A DNA stretch of 64,000 nt, from assembly GCA_013398615.1 (NCBI GenBank), contig VZSR01003022.1, positions 4,820,810 to 4,884,809 of the forward strand, in the 5' to 3' direction. This document shows positions 32,701 through 44,324 of this stretch, one piece after another. The first letter of the stretch is position 1. Each line of letters opens with the position of its first letter. This DNA comes from Brachypodius melanocephalos. Its lineage: Eukaryota; Chordata; Aves; Passeriformes; Pycnonotidae. The translations under genes and the position numbers were made by a program. Under the pieces are notes generated by a model. It was not told the DNA's origin and ran no database searches. It saw only the letters and a program-made list of their open reading frames with translations.

Positions 32701-35700
32701 TTTACTTTCTTTTTCTTTTCTAGTCACTTTTTTATGAGAGGAAGTGGCTTTTGGTTCCAAGAGTTATCAAATCAAATTTCTTTCTCCAACAAAGCCTGAC
32801 TTTTTTTGTGACGTGGTGGAGACTTGCCAGTTTCTGATGTCTTGCCGTAGGATAAAAGAGCTTTCAGACAAGAGCCCCAAGCCTGTAATTCAATCTCCTT
32901 GGGAAGAGCTCCAGGGAATTGTTGCTGGGATCAGGGAGGCTTTGCATGGAAACAGAGATCCAGGCAGATTTGATTGCCACGTCTGAACCTAGACAGGCTC
33001 CTTAACCTCTTCTGATCGGCATGTGAAATCAGGCAGTGCTTCCAACTTTCTGGCTGTTGATTTATAAGTATTTGTAGGTGGTGATGATCGAGTGAGTCTG
33101 GGAGTCTGGTTTAATGCTGACTCTTCCTCACTGCTGCTTAATTGAAATGGGTTTTTGTTGATGTTCCATTGGTGATATAGAGCAAGGAGACTGGACTCTA
33201 AAGAGCTGGGCTCTTCTAAGCAAAGGCTGCAGCCAGCCTTTAAAGAATACTAAACAAGAATTAAGTTTTTCACACTGTTCAGTCATTCATGGGCATGTAT
33301 GACTTTAATGCTTGTGGAAAAATGCTGCTTTGACCACTCTGGAGTTCACTATGTTACCCCAAGGAAGTCAAGATTTGTGTCTCAAGGTAAAGATCTGTTG
33401 GAAGCTTAAACTCTCTGTCTGAAGGTGAAACTTAGGCCTGGAAGAGGTCTCAGCCCTCAGTCCTGCTGTGGGTCCTTTACCATGATGGTATGTGGGATAA
33501 GGAAGGGGAAACCCATCAGCTGTGACCTGCTGTGAAACACTCACTTAATACAGGCCACTGAACAGTCACCAGGGAGCAATTCTTAAAATTAACGAACCAG
33601 AGCTGAATTCGAACCAGTAAATTTCCTAATAATAAAAGGTGTGAAAATGTCTTACCAGTAAATTAAGAAGAAAAAGGACTGGAAGGACAGTCCTGTGTGG
33701 AAATTGCCCTGGAAATACTGCTCTTCCTTTCAGAGTTTAAAGATGCCACTGTACTGTATCATATTAAATACCTTTTTGTCTCATTTTTGCCTACATTAGC
33801 CTGGGATAACATTGCTCCTCCAGTAATCCTGTTTCTTTCCTATTTACACTCGCTTAAAAATTATTCTACCTTTAGAGCTAACCTCCTTCACCACTTGTTT
33901 GTCATTAATTTCCTCTCTGGTTCATGTGGCATCCCACCTGCCTGTACAGAAGCCTGGTGTACACTGAGGGAAGGTGCAGACACAAAAGGGATAAAGCCCT
34001 TAATTGCAGAGCTCAGTCCAGTGCTGAGCCAAGTGAGGCATCCTCAAACTCAGCCCAGATGGGGCTCATGGAGTGCACAGGCAACCTCACAGAACCAAAA
34101 GTTCTTGGCTAAGTACAGGGATCACCTCTGAACTTCCTGCTGCAGTTTTAGACTCTTTGGAGCAGACTTGGCACCAGCCCATTACCTCAGGGGAACAGCT
34201 CCATCCAGGCTGGAGCCAAGGCTGCCTGCTCCTTCAACAATATTTTAAGTGGGTAATTGGAATCAAAAAGCAGCAAAGACATGGAGCTTTCCCAGCATTC
34301 TCATCCTCATCCTTGCCTCTTGCTGAAGGGATTCCCCCCAGGTGTGCCTGTGCTGGCCTGGCCATTGGCATGGTCACCGCTGTACCCTGTTTGCTCTGAA
34401 GGAAAAGGGGGTTGATGGGCAGTGCCTGTGTCTGCCCACCCATCCCCGGTGAATTCCTGAGCCCTCAGATATCCTCAGCCAAATGTGACAGAGGAGGAGA
34501 AGCCTCCAAATTATTCCTTTGGTTTTTCACCAGAGTCAGCTGAAAGAGATCTGCTGGGAAGCGGTGGGGTGGGGTGGAGTGGGAGCTCTGCCTCAGCCTC
34601 CCCAGAGACTCCAGTGGGTCAAGGCTGACTGCGGGAGCACAGCCAGGCCAGGGTCAGCTCTGTCTCCTCATGATCCACCAGAAAGTGACTTCTCCTTCTT
34701 GTGTTCCCAAGCTGGACCTTTCCCAGAACCCAAAGGTGAGAAATTTTATAATTCACTCCTCGGGGGAAGCACCAGGCTGTTACAGAGGGTAACTGGAGAG
34801 TCCTGTGACAGGACACAGCCATTGCTCATCGTCCTCTGTCTCCCACAGGCCAAGGTAGCCAGTGTCTATGAGTCACCTGGCTTCTTCCTAGACTTGGATC
34901 CCATTCCAGGAGCCCTGGAAGCTGTGCAGGAGATGCTCCACATGCAGGAGTAAGGACACTTTGCACCCTGCAACCCTTTTCCAGGACCTAACACACTTTC
35001 CACTGACTGCTAACAAAGGCTGTTTCTTTTCAGCACTGAAGTCTTCATTTGCACGAGCCCTCTCCAGAAATATGAGCACTGCGTCGTGGAAAAGGTGGGA
35101 GAGAATTGTTTTTATTGTGTTTAATGTTGCTTTTGCAAGGTCTTGCTGTTTCATACTACCCAAGTTGGAGCTACTCCTTTCTAAAGACAGTAGCTGCTTC
35201 AGCTGCTAGGCTTCCCTCAATCCCTGTCTGAGGGATAGCTTCCCACACACCAAGCAGTAACTCAGGACAGGGAATCTCCAAGTGCCACATGGTGCCAGAA
35301 TTACCATGGAGCATGTGAGCCCTGGGCTTTGGAGCTGGGCTGGGACCAGCTGTGTCAGCAGGTGATAGCAAAGGAACAGTTGGCCCACAGGGATGGGGTA
35401 TTCCCAGGGGATTCCCCTCTGGAGAACCACCAACCATAAAAACCTACTTCAGTCTAAATCTGGAACCTGAGATGTCCCAAAAGAGGTCAGTGCTGTGTTG
35501 AGGAGGCTGTAGTGTTGGAATAAATCCTTTTTGCCCATGGCACGAGAGTGGAAGGGGGACTTTGGTCACTGGAATGACTTAGATGGGTACAAGCCACGTG
35601 CTCTGGGCAAGCAGCCAGTGCTTCTCACAAACTCAACAGTTGGCACAGCCCGGGCAGTGCTGAGTGAAGGCTGTCACACAAACAGGTTTAATCAGCATTC

Positions 35701-36187
35701 TGGGCTGCAGCCAGTCTCTATAGGGGAATTCCTAGACACAGATGAAGGTTTACAGGGGGAAGAAATTTCTCTATTAGGGCTGGTCTGACATGAGTGATCT
35801 GCAAACTGAGAGCACAGCAGGATTTTCTGCTATTCCTTGTCTCTGCAGTATAAGTGGGTAGAGAAACACTTGGGACCCAAGTTTGTGGAGCGGATTATTC
35901 TGACCCGAGACAAGACCATGGTGGCTGCTGACCTGCTGTTTGACGACAAGGACACCATCCAAGGTTTGAACAGCACTTCCATGGCTGGCTGCTGGCTGGG
36001 GAGCCACCCCCCAGCTGATTCCAGCTTTCCTCCTCTTCCCACAGGCGCAGAGCCAAACCCGAGCTGGGAGCACATCCTGTTCACCTGCTGCCACAACAGG
36101 CACATCCAGCTGCCGGCCCCGCGCCGGCGCCTGCGCTCCTGGGCCGATGACTGGAAGGCCATCCTGGAAAGCAAGCGCAGGCAGTAG
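29614..36187 (+). CDS. NT5C: NT5C, cytosolic 5'(3')-deoxyribonucleotidase
   Basis: The enzyme removes phosphate from dUMP, dTMP and other (deoxy)nucleoside 5'- and 3'-monophosphates in the cytosol, limiting dNTP pools; it belongs to the HAD superfamily. Exons 29614-29796, 34849-34949, 35034-35094, 35849-35963 and 36045-36187 total 603 nt, or 200 residues (human 201). HAD motif I is DMDGVLADFE, with the nucleophile and acid/base aspartates at residues 13 and 15. Motif II is FICTSPL, the motif III lysine lies in ILTRDKT, and motif IV is LLFDDKD. The C-terminal SWEHILFTCCHNRH block is diagnostic of the dNT-1/dNT-2 family. The absence of a mitochondrial presequence, and the synteny, favour NT5C over NT5M. 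All catalytic residues are present. The large intron 1 (about 5 kb) holds the inverted repeat and the minisatellite. Confidence 0.96.
29911..30360 (+). repeat. Left arm of a long interrupted inverted repeat (NT5C intron 1)
   Basis: The reverse complement of this arm reappears at about 30795-31222. The outer ends are TTACCTGCA at 29911-29919 and its complement TGCAGGTAA at 31214-31222. Block 30218-30353 pairs with 30812-30945 with one substitution and one 2-nt indel. Block 30037-30111 pairs with 31038-31112 with three substitutions in 75. The rest of the arm is clearly related but diverged. Confidence 0.93.
30795..31222 (-). repeat. Right arm of the long interrupted inverted repeat
   Basis: Complementary to 29911-30360. 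The unpaired spacer between the arms is about 435 bp and shows nothing recognisable. A transcript across both arms could fold into a stem of several hundred base pairs. I do not recognise the arm as a known transposon. Confidence 0.93.
31811..32149 (+). repeat. 19-bp minisatellite, about 18 copies
   Basis: Tandem units of CTGAGCTGGACACCAGGGG and close variants (CTCAGCTGG..., ...CCAAGGG, ...CCAGGAG) fill about 339 bp. Because 19 is not a multiple of three, one period in every frame spans three units. This produces spurious repetitive open frames on both strands. It lies about 590 bp downstream of the inverted repeat, in the same NT5C intron. Confidence 0.97.
34849..34949 (+). CDS. NT5C: NT5C exon 2
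   Basis: Acceptor CTCCCACAG. Encodes AKVASVYESPGFFLDLDP through VQEMLHMQ, ending two bases into an Asp codon (GA|C) before donor GTAAGG. Exons 1 and 2 meet as DLA-AKV, where human has DLADKV. Confidence 0.94.
35034..35094 (+). CDS. NT5C: NT5C exon 3
   Basis: Acceptor TTTCTTTTCAG, donor GTGGGA. Encodes DTEVFICTSPLQKYEHCVVEK and contains HAD motif II (the Thr-Ser of FICTSP). Confidence 0.94.
35849..35963 (+). CDS. NT5C: NT5C exon 4
   Basis: Acceptor TTGTCTCTGCAG, donor GTTTGA (a weak but GT-type site). Encodes YKWVEKHLGPKFVERIILTRDKT and the motif IV aspartates in LLFDDKDTIQ. Confidence 0.94.
36045..36187 (+). CDS. NT5C: NT5C exon 5 (terminal coding)
   Basis: Acceptor CTTCCCACAG. Encodes GAEPNPSWEHILFTCCHNRH and a basic C-terminus ending SKRRQ, stop TAG at 36185-36187. 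Confidence 0.95.
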
Positions 36188-37020
36188 TGCAGGAAGAGGA
36201 TGTTGCGCTCTTCCCACTGCCAGGGAACAACCAGCTCAGCCCCTGCCATGCCCAGGAGGCCCTGTCACTGCGGGGATCAACCATAGTAAGAAATGAGCAG
36301 CTCCTGTCACAGTGCTCTGGGTTTCTGGAAGATTGCTCTGCACTCTCTGTAGTGTTTTGGATGTTTGCTGTTGGAGAAACTATAAACTACAAGCAACTGT
36401 GGCTGGATTTTTGTGTGTTTAACCTCACTCCTGTTTGGTTTGTGCTGTCTGGGGGCAGAGGGGAGAGAAAAAGAGGAGAAAGGCTCTCAAACATGAACAG
36501 ATCCAGTGTGTCTGTCAGGAAGTACTGGCCTCAACAGTCAAACCTTTTATATTTTAGGTATTTAGCCACCCTGGCTATTGGGTTTTCTCTTGCCTCATGG
36601 CTGATAATGAAGAGATTAGGCTGGCTTCAATTTCTTGGCACATGTGCTTGAGTAAGAGTGGGCAAAGGCTGCAAGTGCAGGTAAAAATGTTCATGAGCTC
36701 ACACAGAACTGATTACACAGCACTTAAGTTAATGTTTTATTAACAGAAGGTTTTATGAGACAGCTGTTCTCATGAACCACACTGCCATGAGCCCCCGCTT
36801 TTTTTTTAACTTTACCTTTCTCACCAGTGGTAATGAAAGACAAACTTACCACTTCTTCGATTATAGGGTAGCTACAGCCTACCCAACGCAGTGATTCCCT
36901 AGCTGGCTGCCTGTGCCATGATCAGAGAACGGAGGAATGTCACAGGGATGGAGAGACTGTGAACTTCCAGGGCAGGGAATCTCCCTTCTCTGCAGGAGGA
37001 ATAAATTTCTGTGACATTTC
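36188..37020 (+). other. NT5C: NT5C 3' UTR
   Basis: No coding sequence. The best poly(A) signal is AATAAA at 37000-37005, followed by T/G-rich sequence. It lies about 220 bp from the candidate ARMC7 signal on the opposite strand, so the two genes end tail to tail. Confidence 0.5.
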
Positions 37021-37224
37021 AGTGACTTGACTCAACACTTAGCATCACTTGTCATGGACACTGAAGGGGAGAGGTGCAGCACAACTAGCCAGGAACTGGA
37101 GTGGATATAATTTTGCCCAATAACCCAAGCAGAACACTCCTCATTGCTGGGAAGGGTTATTTGTACAAGCTGGGTGCTGAGCTGCACTTGGCAAAGTACT
37201 TTCCAATGTGCAGCCATGACCTGT

Positions 37225-37230
37225 TTTATT
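37225..37230 (-). terminator. Candidate ARMC7 poly(A) signal
   Basis: TTTATT on the plus strand is AATAAA in the ARMC7 sense, about 175 nt after its stop. A second hexamer lies farther on, near 36735, and would overlap the NT5C 3' UTR. Confidence 0.45.
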
Positions 37231-37405
37231 TTAAATATTTGCTTGCAGGCTTAGCTGTGTGTTTGGCCCAGCTGCCATGTTCATGCTGTTCCATCCTGTT
37301 TGTTAACACCAGCACTGGTGGGACCAATTGCCCTCTTTAGTGCTGCTCTTGACCAGCTGAGCAGAAAGCAAGAACAGTGGGAGGTTCCCCTCTCCACAGC
37401 CCTGC

Positions 37406-37743
37406 TCAGTCCTTGGGCAGAGGAATCCCCACTGCCGTGTGCTTGCTGAGGTTCCTGGCCTCCTCCACCTGTGGAGGGCTGCAGTAATCCTGCAGGAAGA
37501 TGGATGCCAGGTTACTGAGGCGTGTGTTGGCTGACAGTGAGAAGCGGAGCATGCACTCCACCACGGGCAGCGCCGTGGTCTGTGCTCGTGACCGCGGCGT
37601 CGTCAGGAACATCAGCGTGGTCACGGCCGACACCACGGTCTCCTCGTTGGAGCTGGACAGGCAGTTAATGATGGGCTCCACCCCGCCAGCCTCCAGGATG
37701 TACTCTTTGTTTGTTTTATCCAAGCACAGGTTGCAAAGACCAC
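37406..37743 (-). CDS. ARMC7: ARMC7 exon 3 (terminal coding)
   Basis: Acceptor TGTTCCAG in the sense strand. Encodes GLCNLCLDKTNKEYILEAGG through GIPLPKD, stop TGA at 37408-37406. It supplies the C-terminal armadillo repeats. Confidence 0.95.
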
Positions 37744-38889
37744 CTGGAACAGCAAGAGAAAAGCGTCTGAAGGGATGCAAATTCACTGCTCATCCTGTTT
37801 CTAACATCTAGATCTTCTGTATGGATGGAAAATTCCTAACGGTTCCCTAGGTCATGTTTTTTATTCTTTCCAGCAATTTTCCACCAGCACACTCCTCCTC
37901 TGTATCATTAGAGGGCACTGTTAGCGCTGTACATAACTGCTTCCACAGAATGATTCCAAGATTGCTCACTCATCCCTAATGGAAGACACAAGCCAGCAGT
38001 TTATTGCAGGTGCTATATAAAGCCAGAGAATGGAGGTAACAGAGCCAAGAAGCACAGAATGTTTGAAACTTGAAACTTTGAGATGCAGCCACAAACCTTA
38101 AAAGTAAAATACTCTTAGTACCATCTCACAGAACTACTCACAGCCTCTGTCCCCTTACCTTACGTTCAGACCATGAAAAATCGTGGTAAGACAGTTCCTC
38201 AAAATGTTTATTAAAAAATGTCAAGTAAGTATCCTAGAAGACCAGTTGCCACTAGCAGAATGGTTACATGGATCTGTACAATGTACCTGGAAAAATCTAT
38301 GTAGTAATGACTGCTTCTCTACAGGAGAGATTTCAGTAAAAAGTTAATCAGGTAGTGTTTAGGAAAAAAAACCAGCAAAATCCTTTCCAGATAGTCTCTT
38401 CATTAATCTCTGTAAGGACACAGAGGGTCATGCCTGCCTCTGACTTCTCTACCATTCTGTACTAAATGAGGCTTCATTTGCACAGAGTAGGTTTATTTTT
38501 GGAAGCGCTGCGTGAATTTGGGGCGGATAAACGACCAAACCGAGCGCGGGGCCCGGTGTCCCCTGCCCAGGTGACAGCTGACGGTGCTCAGGGCAGCCCT
38601 TACCCATGGCAAACTCCACGAGGGTTTCGTTGTCCTCGGTGAGCATATCGAGGAACAAATCCAGCACCTGGAGCTGCCGGAGATACTCGTAGTTGCTGGG
38701 ATCGTAGGCGAAGTTGGCCAGGTTCGCCAGCACCTGCTCCTTGGCCTCTGCAAGGGAAAAGGGTCGGGTGTGTGTGGAAACGTTCGATAGGGAGAGAGCG
38801 AGCGAGCAGCGGCGTTTGTTACCTGTGCTGTCCGTCACCTGGAACTCGGTGACGAGCGCCTGCAGGTACTCCAGCCGACCCAGTTCCAT
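37406..38889 (-). CDS. ARMC7: ARMC7, armadillo repeat-containing protein 7
   Basis: A small armadillo-fold protein reported as a spliceosome-associated component; its biochemical role is little known. On the minus strand exons 38889-38823, 38747-38604 and 37743-37406 join in phase to 549 nt, or 182 residues (human 198, with a longer N-terminus). Recognisable blocks are GRLEYLQALVTEFQ, EQVLANLANFAYDP, SNYEYLRQLQVLDLFLD, ETLVEFAMGGLCNLC and INCLSSSNEETVVSAV, forming consecutive armadillo helices. The C-terminus ends GIPLPKD. The ATG at 38889 (GCGATGG context) gives MELGRLEYL, lacking about eight N-terminal residues of human. It converges on NT5C. Confidence 0.95.
38604..38747 (-). CDS. ARMC7: ARMC7 exon 2
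   Basis: Acceptor TTCCCTTGCAG, donor GTAAGG. Encodes AKEQVLANLANFAYDPSN and continues to NETLVEFAMG. Confidence 0.95.
38823..38889 (-). CDS. ARMC7: ARMC7 exon 1
   Basis: Starts MELGRLEYLQALVTEFQ in a GC-rich context and ends within a codon before donor GTAACA. Confidence 0.9.
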
Positions 38890-39150
38890 CGCGGGACACC
38901 GCCCCGGGCTGCTCGTTCGCCCGAGCAGCGTCGCCTCAGGGACCGGTGTACCGAGGAATGGGTAGGAATCAAGCACCTCTACGTAGCAGGAAAAGGCCTC
39001 CCATCGCCATTTTGTGGGCGGGACAAGGCGGCACCGTCTCCCCTCAGGCGGGGCGGGAGCCGCCGCCATTTTGTGGGCGGGACAAGGCGGCACCGTCTCC
39101 CCTCAGGCGGGGCGGGAGCGGCCGCCATTTTGTGGGCGGGGGGAGGGTCA
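38890..39150 (-). promoter_or_regulatory. ARMC7: ARMC7 promoter containing a 59-bp tandem repeat
   Basis: This CpG-rich stretch lies just upstream of the ARMC7 start. GCCATTTTGTGGGCGGG recurs at 39006, 39065 and 39124, giving two full 59-bp units and a partial third. Each full unit also carries GGCGGGGCGGGAG, an Sp1-type GC box. GCCATTTTG is a plausible YY1 site. No TATA box is evident. Confidence 0.75.
39006..39145. repeat. 59-bp tandem repeat, 2.4 copies
   Basis: Units starting at 39006 and 39065 are nearly identical over 59 bp. The third diverges about 19 bp after 39124. The repeat overlaps the region expected to hold ARMC7 transcription starts. Confidence 0.93.
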
Positions 39151-42100
39151 GCTCCTTTCAGAAGGAGCGGTGGGAGCTGCTCGTATCCTCTTTCTCTCAA
39201 AATATGTGTTTTATATGTAATTGTATTAAAATGTATTAAATATATAAAATAGAAAAAAATAAATGAGCCTGTGTCGAGATATTTGACTGTCTCACTATAC
39301 GGCAAAGCTTTGCTGTTTAAATGTTTTGTTCTGCAAAGCAGCTGATTTTTCTCCACTGATTACTTGCTTAAAGAATTTTCACCTCTGTATGTGTTTTGCT
39401 GCTTCATCCCAATGCTGCTGTCCTTGTGGTAGTGCTGCTCCTGGATCAGTTCCAGCTGAAATAACGGGATTGTTCATTAAGCTGAGGGAAAAAAGGTAAA
39501 AACAGCACAATACGTGCACAGTGAGGTAAATTAGCTGGGGAAGAAATGAAACAAAGCCAATGAGTGAATTAAAAGAGCAGCAGGTGATTCCACTTGGTTG
39601 TACAATGGTTTGGGCACAGAGCAGAGCAATTCCCTTGTCTTGAACTAACACAGCTCAGTGAAACCACTGCAATTTTACGTGCTGCAAGGGGGTTCAGTTA
39701 TGGTTCATGTCATGTTCATATACAAGGTAAAGGTTATTAAAGATCATAAACTGTGGGAGAGGACTCGGCAGAAATTTGTACTGCTTTTATTGAAGCAATT
39801 ACATGCATGGATGTTCTTCTGTGCGTAAGGCAAGGAACAGGCCATGAGAACATAGTGTCTTTTGTGTTATCTCAAATACAATTGATTTTCATATCAAGCA
39901 AATCCACATGGCACCAGTGACAAGAGTGGTGGGCTGATAACCTGCACAGCTGGGGGCACTAAAATACCTGCCCATGACTATATTAAATAGAAGGATGAGC
40001 AAAGAAGCTTCACTGAATGCATTAATGCTAAATATTTTAACATTGTAATGGCGTAGGAAGACACAGAACATGAAAAGGAATATACTTATTTCCACCTGGT
40101 ATAAAAGTTTAAGCCAGCTTCAGCTCTTAGCATGATTATCAGCTGAAGTCAGTATGTATTTATGTATATGTCTAAATATATACTTGTATTTTTAACTGCA
40201 TATTTGAGTGTGTGTCTATCTGAAAATGATCAGCAAAGGTGCTATAAACTATGTCTATATTAGAATGTTTTGCTAATATAGTAAGAAATCTTCTAATATG
40301 TGCCTTTGTAAGTGGTAAGTGTTGATATAATTTGAAGCCTCATCTGTCATTAAATAGAGGGTGAATGAGTAATGTGGGAAAGCAGGAGCAGAGAAAGCAA
40401 ACACAGGGAGCTAGTCCATACAAACACAGCACTACTGGGACTGACTGATAAAGGAGGGGAAACTGTGTTTAAAAAGGAAAAATGCAATTACTTCTGTTTG
40501 TAAGAACTGCATTTACCCACCTAATATTGGCTGTATAGTTTAATGGTCTGAGTACTCGAAGCACTTGCTGTTTGCCAGAGCAGTTCCCAGAGCAGGGGCT
40601 GGTCTAGCTGGGGTAGTCACAGCTCCAGGGGCTGTTCTGGTGACTTTTACAGCACACTGAAGTCAGAATTCAGGAAATTTTAATTTCTAATGGTTGTTTC
40701 TTTCCTTATAGCTACTAGATCTGCAAACATCAAACCAAGCTCTTAAATTAAGTGATTTTGCACTTCAGAGGTATCTTAGAGTGTGTAAGATTGCTGCAAC
40801 CTTTTTTGCTATTAAATATAAATAAATAATATTAATATTAAACTTTCCCAAGTATTACCCTGGCAGAGAATCTTAGGCTTTTAAGGGACGTGATCTTGCA
40901 GTATTTCAGTGTGAACTTCCCAGTGAATGTTTTGTTTCAGTGAGGAAAGGTGCTTCTTGCCAAAATGCTTATCTTGCAATGGTCAGAACATCTTCAATAA
41001 TAAAGGGAGCAGGGGAGGGGCAAGAGGGAACATGGGGAGCAAGGAACATTTAATTCTGGTCAATTTTTGTGGCTCTGTTTTTTCTCAGAGATTTGTAGCC
41101 TGGCTGAATTATTAGTGTTTGTCCCAAATTAAAGCCAGGGTTAGTTTACTGTCTGCAGGTGTTAAAAAAACTGCTTCAGTGGGGTTGTGGTTGCCTTGTG
41201 TAAAGGGATGACCTTAAACTAATGAGGGGAACTTTTATTGCTTTCTTTTCCTTTTGGTCCCCAAGATTCCTAAGGACTGAGTGTTGCTGCATCTGTGGGA
41301 TCCCTCTGAGGGGGAGTATTTTTTATTCTGTAGCATTGTCAGGTCCTTCCTGTTATCCTTTGCCAAGCTCCTGCTCAAGGCAGCTTGGAGTTCAGGTTGG
41401 AAGCACACATGGGAGAGGAGACACGTAGAAAGGAGAGAAGGGGGGTTCTTTTCTCTGTTATGGGAACTCAGACATCTTATTCATCTGTGGTATTACAGCA
41501 TAAAATGTTACTTCTTGTCTGCTGAAGATTTGCTTCAAACCTGTGGGTTGTGGATTACTTTTAAAGAGTCTGTGGAAAGTAACCAGGGGAAGCAACTCTG
41601 TTTTCAGGCTTGAGTTCCATTAGAAAGGTTTCAGTCAGCAAGTTGAGAAATGCTAAAATAACAGATTTGTGAATTGATTGTTTTTCTTCCCAGAAACCTC
41701 TATCTGTGCCTGCAAATAAGTCTCAGTGACCCCAGTGATGAGTCTGAGAGTGTCAAAAAGCACTTCTGAAAAGCACACTCCTTGCCTTCCATCCTAAATT
41801 ATCTTGCACTGCTGTGCACAATCAAGAAATAATCAAAACAGGTATCTTTGCCTTAGTGTAGGAAGTGCTGATCTCTGTGTCAGCTTCAGTTTGATTTTGC
41901 CCTGTACATTTCCTTCTTTATGAAGCAGCCAGGGTGAAAGCATTACAGATGGATCAACTGGCTCCATGCAGGAGGTGCCTTCCATTGCTCCTTCACCTAA
42001 CCTTTGTTTCCTGTGAGAAATTTTGGTGGATTGTAGCTTACACCATATCGTGCCTGTTTTGCCCAGGACATTTGTAGCAGTGGGATCTGGGGCCACATAA

Positions 42101-43060
42101 CCTCATATTTCCATAAGAAAACAGAAAGGGAATCTAGAAAGATGAGCAGAATTTAAAAATTAAGAATTACACACAGAGGAAGTGGCAATCTATTCAGCTT
42201 CTTAGCTGTTTATTTGCAATGGCTAGAAGAGATTTGGGACATAATCCTTTTTATTGCTTTTTTTGTGAGAGAGAAAGCCCCCTCATTTTCTTAGGAATGT
42301 CCAGCAATCTGTTTTGGTAAGCTGAGAAGCACCAGTCCCTGTTTACTTCATAGTTATGGACCATGTAAGCATTACATAAGTTAATAAACACATGTGATGA
42401 GAGATTAGATATGTGTATCTCCCACTAGTCACCTTATTTAAGTATAGGTTTTATCAGGAAATGCAAATCCTCCTGGGTCTGTAATTCCAGGGCAGTATTG
42501 GAGAAGATACTGAGCTGTGGGAGCAGGAGCCCTTCTGAAGGATTGATGCCCCTTCTGTATAAAAGCCACCTGTGAAGCCATCATAGTCTCTGAAGACCTT
42601 GGAGTCAGTTTTCCAGTGCTTTCATCCAGAGTGGAGGGTTTTTTAATTGGTTTGTTTGTTTTGTCTGGGAAGCTCTAATGAAAATTGTGGGTTTGTCACT
42701 AGGAATCTGATAGAACAATTCTCCAGATATGCACTGCAGCTGAGTTTGATATAACAGTTCTTAGACAGGCATTGCAGTTCCATTGAAAGCTGTTACTTCT
42801 TCCATTTCACTCCCATTTTGTGCTTCCATCTTTTTGATTGTTCTGATCTGTTGTGTTATCTTTATCTGCATGCTTCATGAGCCGTTATCCATGTCTGTTG
42901 GATCAGGGATGATACAGAATATGAACAGTTTGCATCTTGAGCTGATGCTGAGGCTGCTGCAGTCATCGTGTGAACAGTGATGAGCCTAAATCCTGGGAAT
43001 GTGGCAGAGAAACTCACTTACAGTCAAGGCTGTATGGATAGAAAGTCAGCAACACTGGCT
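39151..43060. other. Intergenic region between ARMC7 and SLC16A5
   Basis: AT-rich unique sequence of about 3.9 kb. There are only short chance-like open frames, no CpG island and no repeat I can name. Confidence 0.6.
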
Positions 43061-43064
43061 TTTC

Positions 43065-44082
43065 TCAGTATGCTTGCCCCACAGATTTATTTTTAAGTTC
43101 TTCTTGTGCTTATAAGAAATATAAGCTATGCTTGTACAAAGTTCTCTATAATGACAATGCTGACGTAATCAAGTCCAAAAGTCTAAGACTAAAGAGCTGA
43201 ACTGATCTCCACAAAGAGGAAGTACAGTTGCTTTGAGTTTTGCCCTATAAAAGGATGCATGTCCTTATTCTTAGGTCTGATATTACTCTCCCTGCCCCAA
43301 ACAGGTTCCAGTTAACGCTGAAGTGTGTTTACATGAGCCATGAATCCTCTTTTATGATATATTAAACAGTACATGAGATATCAGTAGTTATAGAAAGCAG
43401 GCACTCCAAGTGTTATTTTGGGGGCTTTTTTGAGTCTCTGGAGTTGAATTTTGAGGCTTTGAAACTGTCCTTGGCATGAAGAACTCCTGTACACGCTTCA
43501 TAGGACAAAATAGTTGATCTTACTAGAGACTTGTCTGAGTTCTACAACCTGTGCAGCTGCTTTTGTATAATATATAGAGATATGGAAGAATAATAACGCA
43601 CTTCCTATGGAAGGTGTTTGTCTTGCCACCCCCAACATGGGATGCAAACAGGAAGCCTGTGCACCAAAATTGCATATTCAGATGTGGCAACAATACTTCT
43701 TTGTGAAGAACTACCCATTAATACGTGTTATACAGCACTTCCAACTGGAACATGCTTGTGAAATTCCAGTGACTTCTTAAGGTGGTGACTTAACCCAATT
43801 TAACTGTCACAGCTTTTGTCTCCTGGTGCTGAGTCCCATGGCTTGCTTTAGGAGAGCTCAGATCTCTGTGCTTTATCTCCTTGGCTGGTGCTGGGTTCTG
43901 TGCTGGGCCCATGGTCTGGATCAGTGTCTTGGAATCTGATAAGGTGCTATGGAGTGGAAGTGCAAAAGGAAGATGATAGTTGTGGAAAGCAGACTGCTTT
44001 TTTCTCATCTGCCGTGAGTGTTGGGCCATGTGTTGCTTTGTATAGACCACTTCATGGTGTTGCTCTTTTCCCTCTTTTATTT
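43065..44082 (-). other. SLC16A5: Probable SLC16A5 3' UTR
   Basis: Sequence following the SLC16A5 stop. TTTATT at 43086-43091 (AATAAA in the gene sense) is a candidate signal about 1 kb from the stop. A TTTATT at 44076-44081 lies directly behind the stop codon and is too close to act. Confidence 0.35.
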
Positions 44083-44324
44083 TCATATGCTCGTGACGTA
44101 CTCAACTGCTGGAGGGGATTGACTTTCGGCCTTTGGTTCTGCTGACGTTTCACTATATTGATATCTGGAGGGATTGTCCAAAGGTGCTTTGGAAGCCTCT
44201 CTCAATTTGGTTTTTTTTTCCAGAGCACAGAAGCTGAGCCCCATAAATAATGCAGCTGATATCAGGAAGAAGCTGGAGTTGTAGAAGACGTAGTGGAAAT
44301 CACTGGTTATGTCTACCAGGAGAC
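44083..44324 (-). CDS. SLC16A5: SLC16A5 exon 4 (terminal coding)
   Basis: Acceptor CTATTTCAG. Encodes LLVDITSDFHYVFYNSSFF, the last two membrane helices and a hydrophilic tail, stop TGA at 44085-44083. Confidence 0.9.
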
